Part shown: piece by piece, positions 17,247-27,171 of the stretch
Layout: every line of letters starts with the position of its first letter
How positions within the stretch are numbered: position 1 is the stretch's first letter
Virus record (IMG/VR): IMGVR_UViG_3300044617_002200
Location: 19,406 to 83,405 of that record
DNA: 64,000 bases
Direction: 5' to 3' (one strand)
DNA from: a virus
Notes under the pieces: model-generated
Told to the model about the DNA's origin: nothing
Databases searched by the model: none
The model's input: the letters and a program-made list of their open reading frames with translations, nothing else
Translations under genes and position numbers: made by a program

Positions 17247-20099
17247 TTAATTATCCAAATCGGTTATTACTAATTGATCATTAGAATTATAGTAGGATAA
17301 ACGAGATTGGTTATTTGAATTTTTTAAAAATTTTACAGAATAAGACGAATAAACATGTGCATTCTGTGCAGCAAGATTCAAATTAGAACCAGAAAAAGAA
17401 CCTTCATTATATCTAAAATTATCACCAATTACATTTTTTTCGAAATTGTTGAAAATATTATTTTCAAAAAAATTACCTATTAATAAGTTACTATTAAAGT
17501 TTTGCCCTATGTAATTTTTATAGAAAGAACCCTTTATTAAATTTCCCGAAAAAGAGTTTGATATTTCATTATTAAAACACTTAGAAATATTATTTGAATT
17601 AAATTGGTCACCTACTGCATTAGAATAAAATCCACTTCCTATAATATTTGAAGAAAACTCGTCTCCTATTTTATTTCTATAAAAATATCGAGCATCAATA
17701 GTATTATTGCTAAAATCTGACCCTATTTCATTAGAATAACAATTAATGTTTTGACCGCTAGGAACATAAAAAACACTGTTTATTAATTTTTTAATATATA
17801 TATCTTTAACACCTGTAGAATTTAAAATCCCCGTATTAGTAATTGAGTTTGAAAAAATCGGCTGTTGTATCAAAGCTCCTGTTAAAACTGGTAGTGTCAA
17901 AATATTTGTTGAGCCATTTGATTTTATATTAAAAAAGTCTAACTCGTCACTTGTAGCAAAATAACTATCTGCTTCAATAAAAGGAGTTAACTGCTGCCAC
18001 CAATCAGAATTCTGATCTGGGCTTTTATTTATATTTGAATTTTTTAGAGAGATAAATAACTTACCAGCACTTGTTTTTACAACATCGTCTTTACTATAAT
18101 TATAGGATGTGCTGTATAAAACAACCGAGCTTAAATCTAATTTACCGCAATTTACGGTCAAATTTCTCCAATCACAAGATATATCAATACTATTTTTAGT
18201 GTCTATTCTTCTATAAATCCAACCCTTAAAATCATTTATTTCTGTATTATTATTGCTCTCCCAAGTATAACTGGTTTTAGCTTCGTCATCATAATATATA
18301 ATATCTTCTGGATATATTGTTGAAAAAGCATTTTTGGCGATGGAATTTTTGGTTAAAGCCATAACAACCAAAGGTTCAAAGTATTTCCCACTTTTTACTG
18401 TTTTATCTGTACTACTTTTGTTCCACCATTTAGAAATAAAATCGGTTATCTCATAATAAGAACCTTCTGTTAAAAGGTTGTTGTTTTTTAAATTTTTGAA
18501 CCCACTAAAAGTTAATTTATTATAATTTTGATAATTCTCTGATTCTATTACTTGTTGGTTTGAATAATTTTTAAGCCTCCACTCCGGAGAAATAAATACA
18601 AACTCCGCAAAATCGCCTATTTTAGGATTTTGTATATTATACAATGTTAAATTCTCGGAAAAAGAGTTTCCAGTTAAATATTTAAATCTAAAACTTAAAG
18701 AGTCTGGATTCTGAATATTTAAAGAAACATTGTAATATAATATATCTCCATTTTGAGCGTTTTGACCAGAAACATCTGGTAAATCAATTATACATGCTCC
18801 TGTCGTATCAAAAAGACAATCAATATATAAATTTCTAGATGCAGGCGTTTTCGAAATTAAAAAATCATCAACAAACCATGCGCTGTTAACTTTATCATAG
18901 CCAGTCAAATAATTTAGAGTTTCTTCTAATAAGAAGATATCCCCCATTTCATGCGGGTGTTCTGATTTAGCGTATTGTAGAAACGGAATAGACTCTAATG
19001 TCCAAAAATTCGAATTTTTATTCTTAAATTCTATAAAATAATCTCTATTAGAAATCTCTGAATATATATTATATAAAGAATAATAGTCAGGCCCCTCTAA
19101 TAAATTTTGCCCGTTAAAAGATATTTTGTATTCATAACCAGATTTAATTTTATTAATTAAAACTGGATCTACATATGACAATTTAAATTTTATATTATTT
19201 CCAGATTCAGATAAGTTCAAATCCGGTAAGTTTATATTAAAATCCCCAGTTTGGTAAATATAAATATCGTATTCAGTATTATTTTTATTCGTTAAAAAAA
19301 TATTTCTATTTCCACTCAAAAAAATACTTTCAAAGTTTATTTTATTTGAAAAGGCACTATTTGAACCCCAATTTATTTTTTTTAGCGCTCTTTTCTCATA
19401 AAGGGGATGAATGATAGGATAAACAAGATTAGGAATTAAAGGCCCATCATATTCTATCATCACATAAGATTCAAAATCTGAATTTAAATCTTGTTGATTT
19501 TGTTTTGATATATTAACGATATTTCCAGTTCTTATCCCTAAAGGTAAATCAACCGATTCAGTAAATGGTACTCCAAATAAATTATATATTCCAAAAGAAG
19601 TATGTCCGTTAATCGTATCAATATAAGAATTTCCCTCTAAAATTATATTAGAGTCTTTATCAAAAACTACGTCTACTCCAGAAAAATAAACTCCAGAAGT
19701 AAAAAAAGATTTTGACCCAGAAATAAAATTTTGAAGACCAACAATATCCCCTTCCAACAAGATTTTTTTACCGCTTATATATATTGCTTTATCAAATATT
19801 TTTTCTCCAGAAATTATTTGATCACCAGTTGTATAAACTACATTTTCTAAATTTATAATCCCGGTGCCAGAAATGATATTATTAGTGATATCGCCTTCAA
19901 GTAAAACTCTTTTGTTATCAACTATAGGTCTGTTCGAAAAAGTTTTTTGACCTTGTATATTTTGATTTCCAGTAGTATATACAACATCTTTAATTAAACT
20001 ATCAACTTGCCCAAAAGATGGGAAAAGTAATTGTCCATATTCATAAACTGCTCCGCTAATATCAGCGTCAATTTGTCTTCTTTTAATTAAACTTCTCAT
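17247..20099 (-). CDS. Tail fibre-like protein with beta-solenoid repeats (fibre A)
   Basis: 950 residues. The N-terminal 150 residues carry repeated (I/V)VYTTGNQNI.G.KTF....I and VLLEGDI units, found also in the 933-residue fibre. The middle (about 555-700) matches the 856-residue fibre (DFISKWWN, EPLVVMAL, GWIYRRIDTKNSIDI). Residues about 800-905 are imperfect 9-residue repeats N-x-I-G-x-x-F-x-x, predicted to form a beta-solenoid. The last 40 residues (HVYSSYSVKFL...SRLSYYNSNDQLVITD) are a module shared with the 856-residue fibre. It lies between portal and lysis genes and overlaps the portal stop by 4 nt (ATGA). Receptor binding or host attachment is likely. Confidence 0.7.
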   Translation of the reverse strand: MRSLIKRRQIDADISGAVYEYGQLLFPSFGQVDSLIKDVVYTTGNQNIQGQKTFSNRPIVDNKRVLLEGDITNNIISGTGIINLENVVYTTGDQIISGEKIFDKAIYISGKKILLEGDIVGLQNFISGSKSFFTSGVYFSGVDVVFDKDSNIILEGNSYIDTINGHTSFGIYNLFGVPFTESVDLPLGIRTGNIVNISKQNQQDLNSDFESYVMIEYDGPLIPNLVYPIIHPLYEKRALKKINWGSNSAFSNKINFESIFLSGNRNIFLTNKNNTEYDIYIYQTGDFNINLPDLNLSESGNNIKFKLSYVDPVLINKIKSGYEYKISFNGQNLLEGPDYYSLYNIYSEISNRDYFIEFKNKNSNFWTLESIPFLQYAKSEHPHEMGDIFLLEETLNYLTGYDKVNSAWFVDDFLISKTPASRNLYIDCLFDTTGACIIDLPDVSGQNAQNGDILYYNVSLNIQNPDSLSFRFKYLTGNSFSENLTLYNIQNPKIGDFAEFVFISPEWRLKNYSNQQVIESENYQNYNKLTFSGFKNLKNNNLLTEGSYYEITDFISKWWNKSSTDKTVKSGKYFEPLVVMALTKNSIAKNAFSTIYPEDIIYYDDEAKTSYTWESNNNTEINDFKGWIYRRIDTKNSIDISCDWRNLTVNCGKLDLSSVVLYSTSYNYSKDDVVKTSAGKLFISLKNSNINKSPDQNSDWWQQLTPFIEADSYFATSDELDFFNIKSNGSTNILTLPVLTGALIQQPIFSNSITNTGILNSTGVKDIYIKKLINSVFYVPSGQNINCYSNEIGSDFSNNTIDARYFYRNKIGDEFSSNIIGSGFYSNAVGDQFNSNNISKCFNNEISNSFSGNLIKGSFYKNYIGQNFNSNLLIGNFFENNIFNNFEKNVIGDNFRYNEGSFSGSNLNLAAQNAHVYSSYSVKFLKNSNNQSRLSYYNSNDQLVITDLDN

Positions 20100-22018
20100 T
20101 GTCTATCAAGATTTTTTTTACTGTGAAAAAGTACGATAGCAGTTTTTATATCAACGCCGAAATTCTCAGAAATCTTATTAATTTCTTCTAAATTATGCGC
20201 TTTAATAGTTTTTGGTTCTTTGCAATATTCTTCTATTTTTGAATTCCAATTAAGAGGGTCTTCATTTATTGCAATCATTTCCGAGACATCTTTTATTATG
20301 TTTCTTTGATCTGCTGTAAGTCTTTTTTTATTAAATTGATTCTTCAGTTTAGAAGTAATATTACTTTCTAATTGATCATACGATAGTAAATTTTTTGTAA
20401 CTAAATTTGCATCAATTAAATCATTATAGGAAGAAGCCGTACCTATTTTACCAGGAGTTTTAGTTGATTGCTTTACACCGGTTGTTCCACCTGGACGACC
20501 AGCTTCCGTATTTAAATTTTGAGCTTTGTTTAATAGAGGTTGATACAAACCGTCTTCTTGAAGTTTCGTAAACTTTTTTTGAGATTCTATACTTTCTTCA
20601 GGAAGCGGAAGTCTTCCTGTATCAATAGCGGTGAGTCCTTCTTCTGGAGTCAAAACTCCAAGTTCTATCAATCTAGAATATATCCGTGTTAAATTCGAAT
20701 CACTTTTGAAGTCAGCGTCTTTGAACCTTGGCGTCGGCAAGTTTTTAAAGTTTAAATTTTTACCTATTTTTTTAATTTCTGGTATTATAAACTCATTCAA
20801 AAAGGTTTCTCTAGCGTGTTTTAAACGTGACAAAAAAACTTCAATTTTCGTTGAGGTATTAGCATACTTTTCCTCTCCAAATAAAACATTGTTCAACCCA
20901 TATCTAATGTCCCTATCAACAACTTCATATTTTTTGGGATCCAGAATCTGGCCAATTTCGGGTATAATGAACTTTATATTAGTTGTGTAATCTGTAACTA
21001 AAATTCTACCAACGCTTTCGTTTTCAAAAATTTTTCTTAAGTTTCCAATTTGGTCTTTTGTCGGCATACCAACTTCGTCATTCCCCATAGTTACTAATAA
21101 AACAGCTTGCTGTATTGTTCTGCTAATAGCCATATCCATATTTTTAAGCTCCGCTTTCCAGTTAATATCTTCTAAAACAGGAAAACCCATTGGTACACTA
21201 AAAGGTTCGTAATCTTGTTTTTTATAAAAAATTGGTATAAATTTTTCTTCATCTAAATCAAAAACCATTTGTTGATGTAAGTTGGATGTTTTAGCGTCCT
21301 TAAATTTTTTAATATCAACTATTTTTTCAGATAATTGTTTATCCTGAGGAGTACTAGGATTTAATAAAACTTGCATTTCAAAATCATTTAGTATTTTAAT
21401 ATATTTTGGAGTTATAAAAGAAGCTGACCCTACAGCCTGTATATCGGCTGGATTCAATATAACATATCTAATTGGAATTTGATTAGATTTAGCCTCGCCA
21501 ATCATTAAGTCTGAAATAACACGCATATCTTGTTTATTAAATTCAGCGCTTAATTTATATAAAAATACGTTGCCACTTCTAAAAAACTCGCGAAAAAACA
21601 TATCCTGCAGTCTCCACAAATTAATTTTGTCTGACCAGCTTGTGAAAAATTTTCTTGATTGCTCGTTTCCTCCTGTAAAATATATTGGAGAACAGCTAAA
21701 TTCAGTCATTAAATCAATAGTATTTCTAAATATTGAAAAATTATAATAAGCTTTTTGACACAAAATAATAGTGTCTTTTATACTAATGTTAGAATTGTAT
21801 TTTCCTCCTCCACTTCCATAAGTAAAAGGTATAACCCCTCCCTCTATATTTGCATACTTATCAGATCTTGATATTGAGGCGGAACGATTCCTTCTTACCG
21901 AAGAAGATTGATTAGATGTAGACGTATCTACTGACCTAGAACCCTTAACTTGAATCAAAGAATCACTCGAGGCTTGTATTACTTGCGGAACCGGGAAATT
22001 AATATTTTTTTTATTCAT
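20096..22018 (-). CDS. Portal protein
   Basis: 640 residues directly downstream of the large terminase, the standard position. A Ser/Arg-rich disordered N-terminus (about 1-55) is followed by a portal-like core (NISIKDTIILCQKAYYNFSI, FRNTIDLMTEFSCSP, then RLQDMFFREFFRSGNVFLYKL) with alternating strands and helices (ILNPADIQAVGS, AISRTIQQAVLLVTMGNDE). A long C-terminal helical crown region follows. The portal forms the dodecameric DNA channel and docks the terminase. The first 60 residues are unusually rich in Ser and basic residues. Confidence 0.8.
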   Translation of the reverse strand: MNKKNINFPVPQVIQASSDSLIQVKGSRSVDTSTSNQSSSVRRNRSASISRSDKYANIEGGVIPFTYGSGGGKYNSNISIKDTIILCQKAYYNFSIFRNTIDLMTEFSCSPIYFTGGNEQSRKFFTSWSDKINLWRLQDMFFREFFRSGNVFLYKLSAEFNKQDMRVISDLMIGEAKSNQIPIRYVILNPADIQAVGSASFITPKYIKILNDFEMQVLLNPSTPQDKQLSEKIVDIKKFKDAKTSNLHQQMVFDLDEEKFIPIFYKKQDYEPFSVPMGFPVLEDINWKAELKNMDMAISRTIQQAVLLVTMGNDEVGMPTKDQIGNLRKIFENESVGRILVTDYTTNIKFIIPEIGQILDPKKYEVVDRDIRYGLNNVLFGEEKYANTSTKIEVFLSRLKHARETFLNEFIIPEIKKIGKNLNFKNLPTPRFKDADFKSDSNLTRIYSRLIELGVLTPEEGLTAIDTGRLPLPEESIESQKKFTKLQEDGLYQPLLNKAQNLNTEAGRPGGTTGVKQSTKTPGKIGTASSYNDLIDANLVTKNLLSYDQLESNITSKLKNQFNKKRLTADQRNIIKDVSEMIAINEDPLNWNSKIEEYCKEPKTIKAHNLEEINKISENFGVDIKTAIVLFHSKKNLDRQ

Positions 22019-22042
22019 TACAATATTATATAGATTATAATC

Positions 22043-22053
22043 AAATTACACCT
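22043..22053 (-). promoter_or_regulatory. Candidate late promoter motif before portal
   Basis: Reads AGGTGTAATTT on the minus strand, 24 nt before the portal ATG. A TATAAT also lies closer to the start, so the functional box is uncertain. Confidence 0.35.
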
Positions 22054-22062
22054 AAATACCTA

Positions 22063-23964
22063 TTACAGAAGCTCAGCTATAAAAGTAGTATTTTTTTTAA
22101 CAAAATTTTCTGGGTCTACAATATCAAAATATATCTTTAACCCCCAATTACTTAACATCAACGTGGTATAATTATCTTTTCTTGCTCTATTTATGCTAGT
22201 AGACCTTTTAAGATGATAAGGCAAATCAAAGCTCTGAGTTCCTCTAGAAGTAGTAGTAACTTCAATGTTTGCGCATTGTTCTTTCGTATCTTTTATTATA
22301 AAGTCCTGTTCTTCTATAAATTCTCTAACAGTCAATTTTTTTGTTTCATATTCGGTGTCTGCTTTATCTCCTATACCTCTAGGACAAATATCTGACATCG
22401 GTAAGTTCATTGAAAAAACATTTTCTAAAATGTCGGGGTGACAGCTAGCACGAGATGCAAACCATATTTTTTTATGGTCTATACATGTTTGAAGATAAGA
22501 GTTTGCTCTAGATAAAAAAGCAGAAGTAAAATATTGTTTCACACATATTGAACCAAAGTCTCTGTTATATTGAGACGCGCAATTTTTTACCATTTTTACG
22601 TAATCTTCATTTTCTTTATCTGAATCAAAATCTATAAAACCTATTTTTTTATTAATTTTTTTAAAAAATTCTGAATTATTTACTGCATCTATAAAAGTGT
22701 CTGCTCCGGCATGATCAATAATAACTAACGCTATATTAAAATGTTTATATAAATAATAAAAATATTTAATATGATCTTGCAATGAAGCTCCCGCTACTTG
22801 GTAACCATGAACTACGACTCCTTGTTTTTTTTCCTCATCTATTTCAACAACACTCATCGCAAAATAATCTGCTGTTTTAGAAGCAGAAAAATTAGGGTCT
22901 ATTCCTAAAATATATTTTTTGTCACTATCACCGACTATTTTCGTTGTAGGGTATTCTCCATCTGGTATAGTACACAAATGCATTTTTTGAGGAGAAAAAT
23001 AACTATCCCCACCATCAATGAATCTAGCGCAATATTCTCTTAAAAATGAATGATGAGAACTTCCCCCGCTTTTAGCTACTTGAATTGCAGCTTGGTCTAC
23101 CATATGAGAAGGTAAGGCCTCGTAACTCAATTGTGAAATAAAATAAGTTCCCGGCAATTCTCCATCTTTAGCTGTTTGAACGTCAGGATTTTCAATTAAA
23201 TGCGACCATTTTTGATAAACATTAAATAAATGCTCGAAAGTATAACTAGCGGAACTCAAAGCTAACATTTGAGAAGTGTTTTCAAAAATTTGACGATTAT
23301 CAGGATGTAGTAATCCTTTTTGAATTAATTCCTCTTCAAGTCTTCTAATTCGGATTCTTTCTCCAACATCACGAGGGGAACTTAAAAATGGAATCAATAC
23401 ATTATCAATAATATCTGCTGGTAATAATAAAAACTCATCCAGAATCAGAACATTAGCTCTGATACCTCTAATTTTTTCTCCAGTCAATGGAATTGCTGTT
23501 ATGCTACCCCCATTTATCTGCCATTCATATTGATCATTCCTCTTACTTTTTAAACCAAAACATTGCATAGCTAACCGGGCGACAGATGAACTCAAGAATT
23601 TTTCTATTTCATTAAAAACTCTACGGCTAGTTCTAAAATTTACAGAAGCTATTAATATTTTAGTTCCTGGTTCAAATATACATTTCAATATGCAATAAAT
23701 GGCCGCACAAAAACTTTTAGCGCACCCTCTTCCCCATATCAGCATACAATAATTCTTATTAAAAAAAGAATTAAGAGTTAGTTCTTGATATGATTCTAAC
23801 GTCAAACCTAATATTAAATCAGTCGTAAAGCCTAGATTATATCTCAAAAACTTCGCTAAAGAAATTCGAGCGTCCATATCAGAAAGCTCTCCTTTAAGAG
23901 ACAGGAGTTCTTTATTTACATTCTTTATATTTTTTTTATTTTGATTACCTATTATTAAACTCAT
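22063..23964 (-). CDS. terL: Terminase large subunit
   Basis: 633 residues. An N-terminal ATPase carries Walker A GRGCAKS (78-84) and Walker B VLILDE (172-177), followed by a coupling motif region around SSAS (237-240). A C-terminal RNase H-like nuclease has candidate metal-binding acids in LGIDPNFS (Asp356), LVIIDHAGAD (Asp417) and a third acidic cluster near residue 545 (GDKADTEYE). This is the motor that packages DNA into the prohead and cuts concatemers. It overlaps the upstream ERCC4-nuclease gene by 20 nt and is followed by the portal gene. Confidence 0.93.
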   Translation of the reverse strand: MSLIIGNQNKKNIKNVNKELLSLKGELSDMDARISLAKFLRYNLGFTTDLILGLTLESYQELTLNSFFNKNYCMLIWGRGCAKSFCAAIYCILKCIFEPGTKILIASVNFRTSRRVFNEIEKFLSSSVARLAMQCFGLKSKRNDQYEWQINGGSITAIPLTGEKIRGIRANVLILDEFLLLPADIIDNVLIPFLSSPRDVGERIRIRRLEEELIQKGLLHPDNRQIFENTSQMLALSSASYTFEHLFNVYQKWSHLIENPDVQTAKDGELPGTYFISQLSYEALPSHMVDQAAIQVAKSGGSSHHSFLREYCARFIDGGDSYFSPQKMHLCTIPDGEYPTTKIVGDSDKKYILGIDPNFSASKTADYFAMSVVEIDEEKKQGVVVHGYQVAGASLQDHIKYFYYLYKHFNIALVIIDHAGADTFIDAVNNSEFFKKINKKIGFIDFDSDKENEDYVKMVKNCASQYNRDFGSICVKQYFTSAFLSRANSYLQTCIDHKKIWFASRASCHPDILENVFSMNLPMSDICPRGIGDKADTEYETKKLTVREFIEEQDFIIKDTKEQCANIEVTTTSRGTQSFDLPYHLKRSTSINRARKDNYTTLMLSNWGLKIYFDIVDPENFVKKNTTFIAELL

Positions 23965-24898
23965 ATTTATTAAAGTAATATTGTAAATCTAAATTTTTAA
24001 GCTTATCTTTTTCAAGACTTAATATCTTCAAGGAATATTTAGTAGCCTCTTCTTTATTTTTGGCAAAAACAAATTGAAGATTATTAAAATCTTTATTTAA
24101 AACTCTCATTCGGTGAGCTATAAACTCACCTGAAGCTTTTCCAAAAAAATTTTTTTTGTATAATATGTCGTTTAAAGTTGACTCAACAACTACTATTAAA
24201 TACCCATCTAAATCCAAACTTCTTTTTATTTCGTTTTGAAAGCGTATAAAACCTTTACTTAAAGTATTTATAAAATCTGACGCGCTTTTTCTTTCTATTG
24301 AAACCGAAGGATCTTCCAAAGAAGCGTAATCTCCAAATTCTAACTTTTTATTTGTAACATTTACGCAACTGTCAAAAACAAAAGGCTTTTGCTCTCTAGT
24401 ATCGACAATTAAGTTAGAAACTTTATTAAATTTTAAACTTTTTAAAAATTTTTCATTATATTTAAATAATGATTTTAAACTTAAAATTTCACAAATTTCG
24501 TCGAAGTTCATATTAATAGACTCTTCGATATAAGAAATTGGTAATAAACAATTAACAGTGCTAATAATAGCTTCCGGCAACGCATTTTCTATATTTTTTA
24601 ATAATATATAATTTTTATATTTATTAAATATATAATCGCGCCTTTCTTCTACAGATTTAGACTTCAACCATAATTTTAAATTTTTTCTATTATTAAAATC
24701 GCTTAACAAGTATTGTTCTAATGATTTAAATTTTATAGCGCTTTTATCATAAAAGTCAAATTTTTTTTCGTATTTATTTATATAATCTTTTAAAGAAATA
24801 TTATGTTTAGATTTTAAATAATTTATAAAAGTTTTTACTTCTACCTCTTTATTATCAATCTTACAATAGATTTTATAATTATCCATAGACCATTTCAT
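23945..24898 (-). CDS. ERCC4-type nuclease in the packaging cluster
   Basis: 317 residues. The C-terminal half has the ERCC4 (XPF/MUS81-type) nuclease core: VDTREQKPF (165-173), GDYA (189-192) and IERKSASDF (201-209), i.e. the D-TREQ-GDY-ERKxxxD pattern with all acidic residues present. The N-terminus (YKIYCKIDNKEVEVKTF..KHNISLKDYINKY) looks like the zinc-finger segment of phage DNA-binding proteins with the metal ligands mostly lost. It overlaps terL by 20 nt and the upstream gene by 20 nt, so expression is tightly coupled to packaging. The start could instead be ATG 24886. Possible roles are resolution of branched DNA before packaging or host DNA degradation. Confidence 0.8.
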   Translation of the reverse strand: MKWSMDNYKIYCKIDNKEVEVKTFINYLKSKHNISLKDYINKYEKKFDFYDKSAIKFKSLEQYLLSDFNNRKNLKLWLKSKSVEERRDYIFNKYKNYILLKNIENALPEAIISTVNCLLPISYIEESINMNFDEICEILSLKSLFKYNEKFLKSLKFNKVSNLIVDTREQKPFVFDSCVNVTNKKLEFGDYASLEDPSVSIERKSASDFINTLSKGFIRFQNEIKRSLDLDGYLIVVVESTLNDILYKKNFFGKASGEFIAHRMRVLNKDFNNLQFVFAKNKEEATKYSLKILSLEKDKLKNLDLQYYFNKYEFNNR

Positions 24899-25973
24899 CT
24901 ATATCAATACCTTTTATTATAGCTTTTAATTCATCCATCGATGACAGACGCTTCGCTTCCTGTTCTAAATTTTGCTTCTGGGCCTCTGCTAAATTAATAA
25001 TAGATTTTCTTTTTTCTTCGTCTTTCCAAGCTTGAACCAAATTTAGAATACTCGCATTTTCTTCTTTTCGTTCTTGTAATTTTTTAGACCTATCATCCAC
25101 TAGAGATTTATAAAGTTTATTTTGTCTTCCGCGACATTGATTATATTCTGTCTGAAGATTATTAATAGCTTCATTTAACTGCATTTTTATGTTTCTACCC
25201 TCGTCTTCTTCAGAAGACTGCCTTAACATCTGCCTAAGTTCTTCAACTTGTTGTAAAATAGTAGAAGCAGTGACCACTTCTGTACATAATGTAATAAATT
25301 GATCTAATTCTTCTTGAGAAAGATCTTCTTTATTATAAGTATAACGAATAAAAGCGTCCTCAAACAACTTTCTATCATCTTCTCTTTTGTAGGTATTTAT
25401 TTGATAACAAAAACTAAAAGTATTCAAATATCTTTGAAGAGACTCTGCTTGTTTTAACTGTATTGCTTTTAATTCTAAAGTCCAATTTAAATTTAAGTAT
25501 CTATTAATTCTGGCTACAGTTTGGTCTAATCTTCTAGGTGGGAAATATTCAGTTATTATATTGTCGTTATCTTGTTTTTCTTCAGGGATATAATCAATTT
25601 GTTCAAAAGAATTTTCTTCTTTACTTTTTAATAAATTTATATATTTACTAACCTCTTTAGATTCTAAACTCAAATGTGTTAATTCTTTTTTAAAAATTAA
25701 TTTAGCGATATCTAAATAGTGCTGATCTTTAAAATTATTTTTTATAAACTCTTTTTGATCTTCTGTTAAAGAAATTCTTTCCCTTTGATAAACGGAACGA
25801 CTTTTATATTCAATATTGTTATCGATTATGAATTTTTTAATTTCCCTGCCCTGTTTGCTTCTCGTGTCTATATTTTTATTTTCATAAACAAAAGCTGTAA
25901 TCTCTGTAAGAGTCGCTTCTGGGTTCTTATTTAGTATTTCATAAATACGACTTTTATGATTTTCATTTAACAT
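24879..25973 (-). CDS. Putative terminase small subunit-like DNA-binding protein
   Basis: 364 residues, Gln/Glu/Arg-rich and almost entirely helical. Residues 1-100 contain two helix-turn-helix-like units (KSRIYEILNKNPEATLTEIT and LTEDQKEFIKNNFKDQHYLD). The middle and C-terminus (about 165-345) look like coiled coil. A DNA-binding helical oligomer just upstream of terL is what one expects of a small terminase, but it is longer than usual (about 150-200 residues) and the nuclease gene lies in between. Function inferred. Confidence 0.55.
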   Translation of the reverse strand: MLNENHKSRIYEILNKNPEATLTEITAFVYENKNIDTRSKQGREIKKFIIDNNIEYKSRSVYQRERISLTEDQKEFIKNNFKDQHYLDIAKLIFKKELTHLSLESKEVSKYINLLKSKEENSFEQIDYIPEEKQDNDNIITEYFPPRRLDQTVARINRYLNLNWTLELKAIQLKQAESLQRYLNTFSFCYQINTYKREDDRKLFEDAFIRYTYNKEDLSQEELDQFITLCTEVVTASTILQQVEELRQMLRQSSEEDEGRNIKMQLNEAINNLQTEYNQCRGRQNKLYKSLVDDRSKKLQERKEENASILNLVQAWKDEEKRKSIINLAEAQKQNLEQEAKRLSSMDELKAIIKGIDIDEMVYG

Positions 25974-25975
25974 AA

Positions 25976-26677
25976 TCAGATAACTTCTTTAACTAAAATC
26001 CTAGCTTTTTGTAAAATTCTAGATTTTATTTTACCTATCTGCCTATAAGCTGGGCGTCCTTCTTTTAAACTCAATTTATAGCCCATCTTACTTGCGACTT
26101 CATTTTCTTCTAAATTTTGCAAGAATAATAAGTCGTAAACTTTCCATTCTATTACTGTTAAATTTTTTTTCATTAATTCATGAAAATGAGGTAAAACCTT
26201 GTCTATATCAAAAAAAGATACAGACTCTTGTATCGAGTGCTCTAATGTTATTTCTGGAATATCTGAAATCGGAGTATGGATGCTTATTGGAAATTTTATA
26301 TCATAAGCGGGTTTTTTATTTTTTTCCCATTTTGAATAATCTTTGCATTGACTATTTTGCAATCCATATACAGCGCAATTATTTTCGCCCATGTTAAATT
26401 TGCATTTAAGGCACGGTCTAGAAAAATTTGAATAATAATTACGAATCATATTTGTCATCTGATGATTAATTACTTGGTTAAGCCAAGGTCTAAGGGGTCT
26501 AGACGCGTCCCATTTAACCCATTTTTTATAAATATGTAATTTTAGTTTTTGAGAAACATCTTCAAAATCCATCCAAGATATAGCTGTTAAGTGCCATCGA
26601 TGTTTTCTTTTTTGTATTTCTGAGTCAATTATTTCTATACTTTCTTCAAAAGAGGGTCTTAAAATTTTTTTTCTCAT
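25976..26677 (-). CDS. Phage RNA polymerase sigma factor with Cys insertion
   Basis: 233 residues. Residues about 35-85 match sigma-70 region 2 (WMDFEDVSQKLKLHIYKKW, WDASRPLRPWLNQVINHQM, TNMIRNYY), and the C-terminal 60 residues (TVIEWKVYDLLFLQNLEEN, then EVASKMG) resemble region 4. Between them is a Cys-rich insert, CLKCKFNMGENNC...C, with four Cys that could bind zinc. It probably directs host RNA polymerase to late promoters; the AGTGTAAATA motifs upstream of structural genes are the natural target candidates. It sits 3 nt downstream of a Zn-ribbon protein gene. Confidence 0.75.
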   Translation of the reverse strand: MRKKILRPSFEESIEIIDSEIQKRKHRWHLTAISWMDFEDVSQKLKLHIYKKWVKWDASRPLRPWLNQVINHQMTNMIRNYYSNFSRPCLKCKFNMGENNCAVYGLQNSQCKDYSKWEKNKKPAYDIKFPISIHTPISDIPEITLEHSIQESVSFFDIDKVLPHFHELMKKNLTVIEWKVYDLLFLQNLEENEVASKMGYKLSLKEGRPAYRQIGKIKSRILQKARILVKEVI

Positions 26678-26680
26678 GTT

Positions 26681-27100
26681 TCATTTATTTCTAGAACAAC
26701 CGGCTTCATTTTTGAAAGCTTCTAAAATTTCGTTAGAAGACCTTGGTGAATCACTTATATATTGTTCGGTTTTAATTTTAATTGAATCAGTTCCCTCATT
26801 ATTTTCATCAAAATAATCTGAATTTTCATTAGCATTGATTAAATCTCCTAAAGTATGATTTGATTTACTTATATCTGCTTGAAAAGTAAAAGACGGTTTT
26901 ACACGTTTAAAATTTACAAATTGAGAAACTTCTATCGAATCTTCTTTATAAAGATTATCTTTATAAGCTAAAGTATTAGGTAAAACTGGTTTATTTTTTT
27001 CTAAAACTGAAGAAAAAATTGTTTTACAAAAACTACACACATCAGGCCTTTTTGAGAAAAAAGTATTACCTTTACCGCATTTATAGCAATAATATTTCAT
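26681..27100 (-). CDS. Zinc-ribbon protein
   Basis: 139 residues. The N-terminus MKYYCYKCGKGNTFF...CSFCKTIF gives a CxxC-x14-CxxC zinc ribbon. The rest is polar, acidic and probably disordered. It lies immediately upstream of the sigma-factor gene and may be a transcription accessory; that is inference from the neighbour. Confidence 0.6.
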   Translation of the reverse strand: MKYYCYKCGKGNTFFSKRPDVCSFCKTIFSSVLEKNKPVLPNTLAYKDNLYKEDSIEVSQFVNFKRVKPSFTFQADISKSNHTLGDLINANENSDYFDENNEGTDSIKIKTEQYISDSPRSSNEILEAFKNEAGCSRNK

Positions 27101-27116
27101 TATATTAATTATAATG

Positions 27117-27125
27117 TGTACACTT
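27117..27125 (-). promoter_or_regulatory. Candidate late promoter motif (minus strand)
   Basis: Reads AAGTGTACA on the minus strand, 16 nt before ATG 27100. It is one of two such motifs in a 71-bp divergent promoter region. Confidence 0.4.
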
Positions 27126-27155
27126 TACTTTAACAAAATTTTTCTTTCTATAAAA

Positions 27156-27168
27156 AGTGTAATTAATA
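27156..27168 (+). promoter_or_regulatory. Candidate phage promoter motif (plus strand)
   Basis: Reads AGTGTAATTAATA on the plus strand. GTG-TAATTA is followed by 6 nt and then ATG 27172, so the transcript may be leaderless. This is the clearest plus-strand copy of the late motif. Confidence 0.45.
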
Positions 27169-27171
27169 AAC

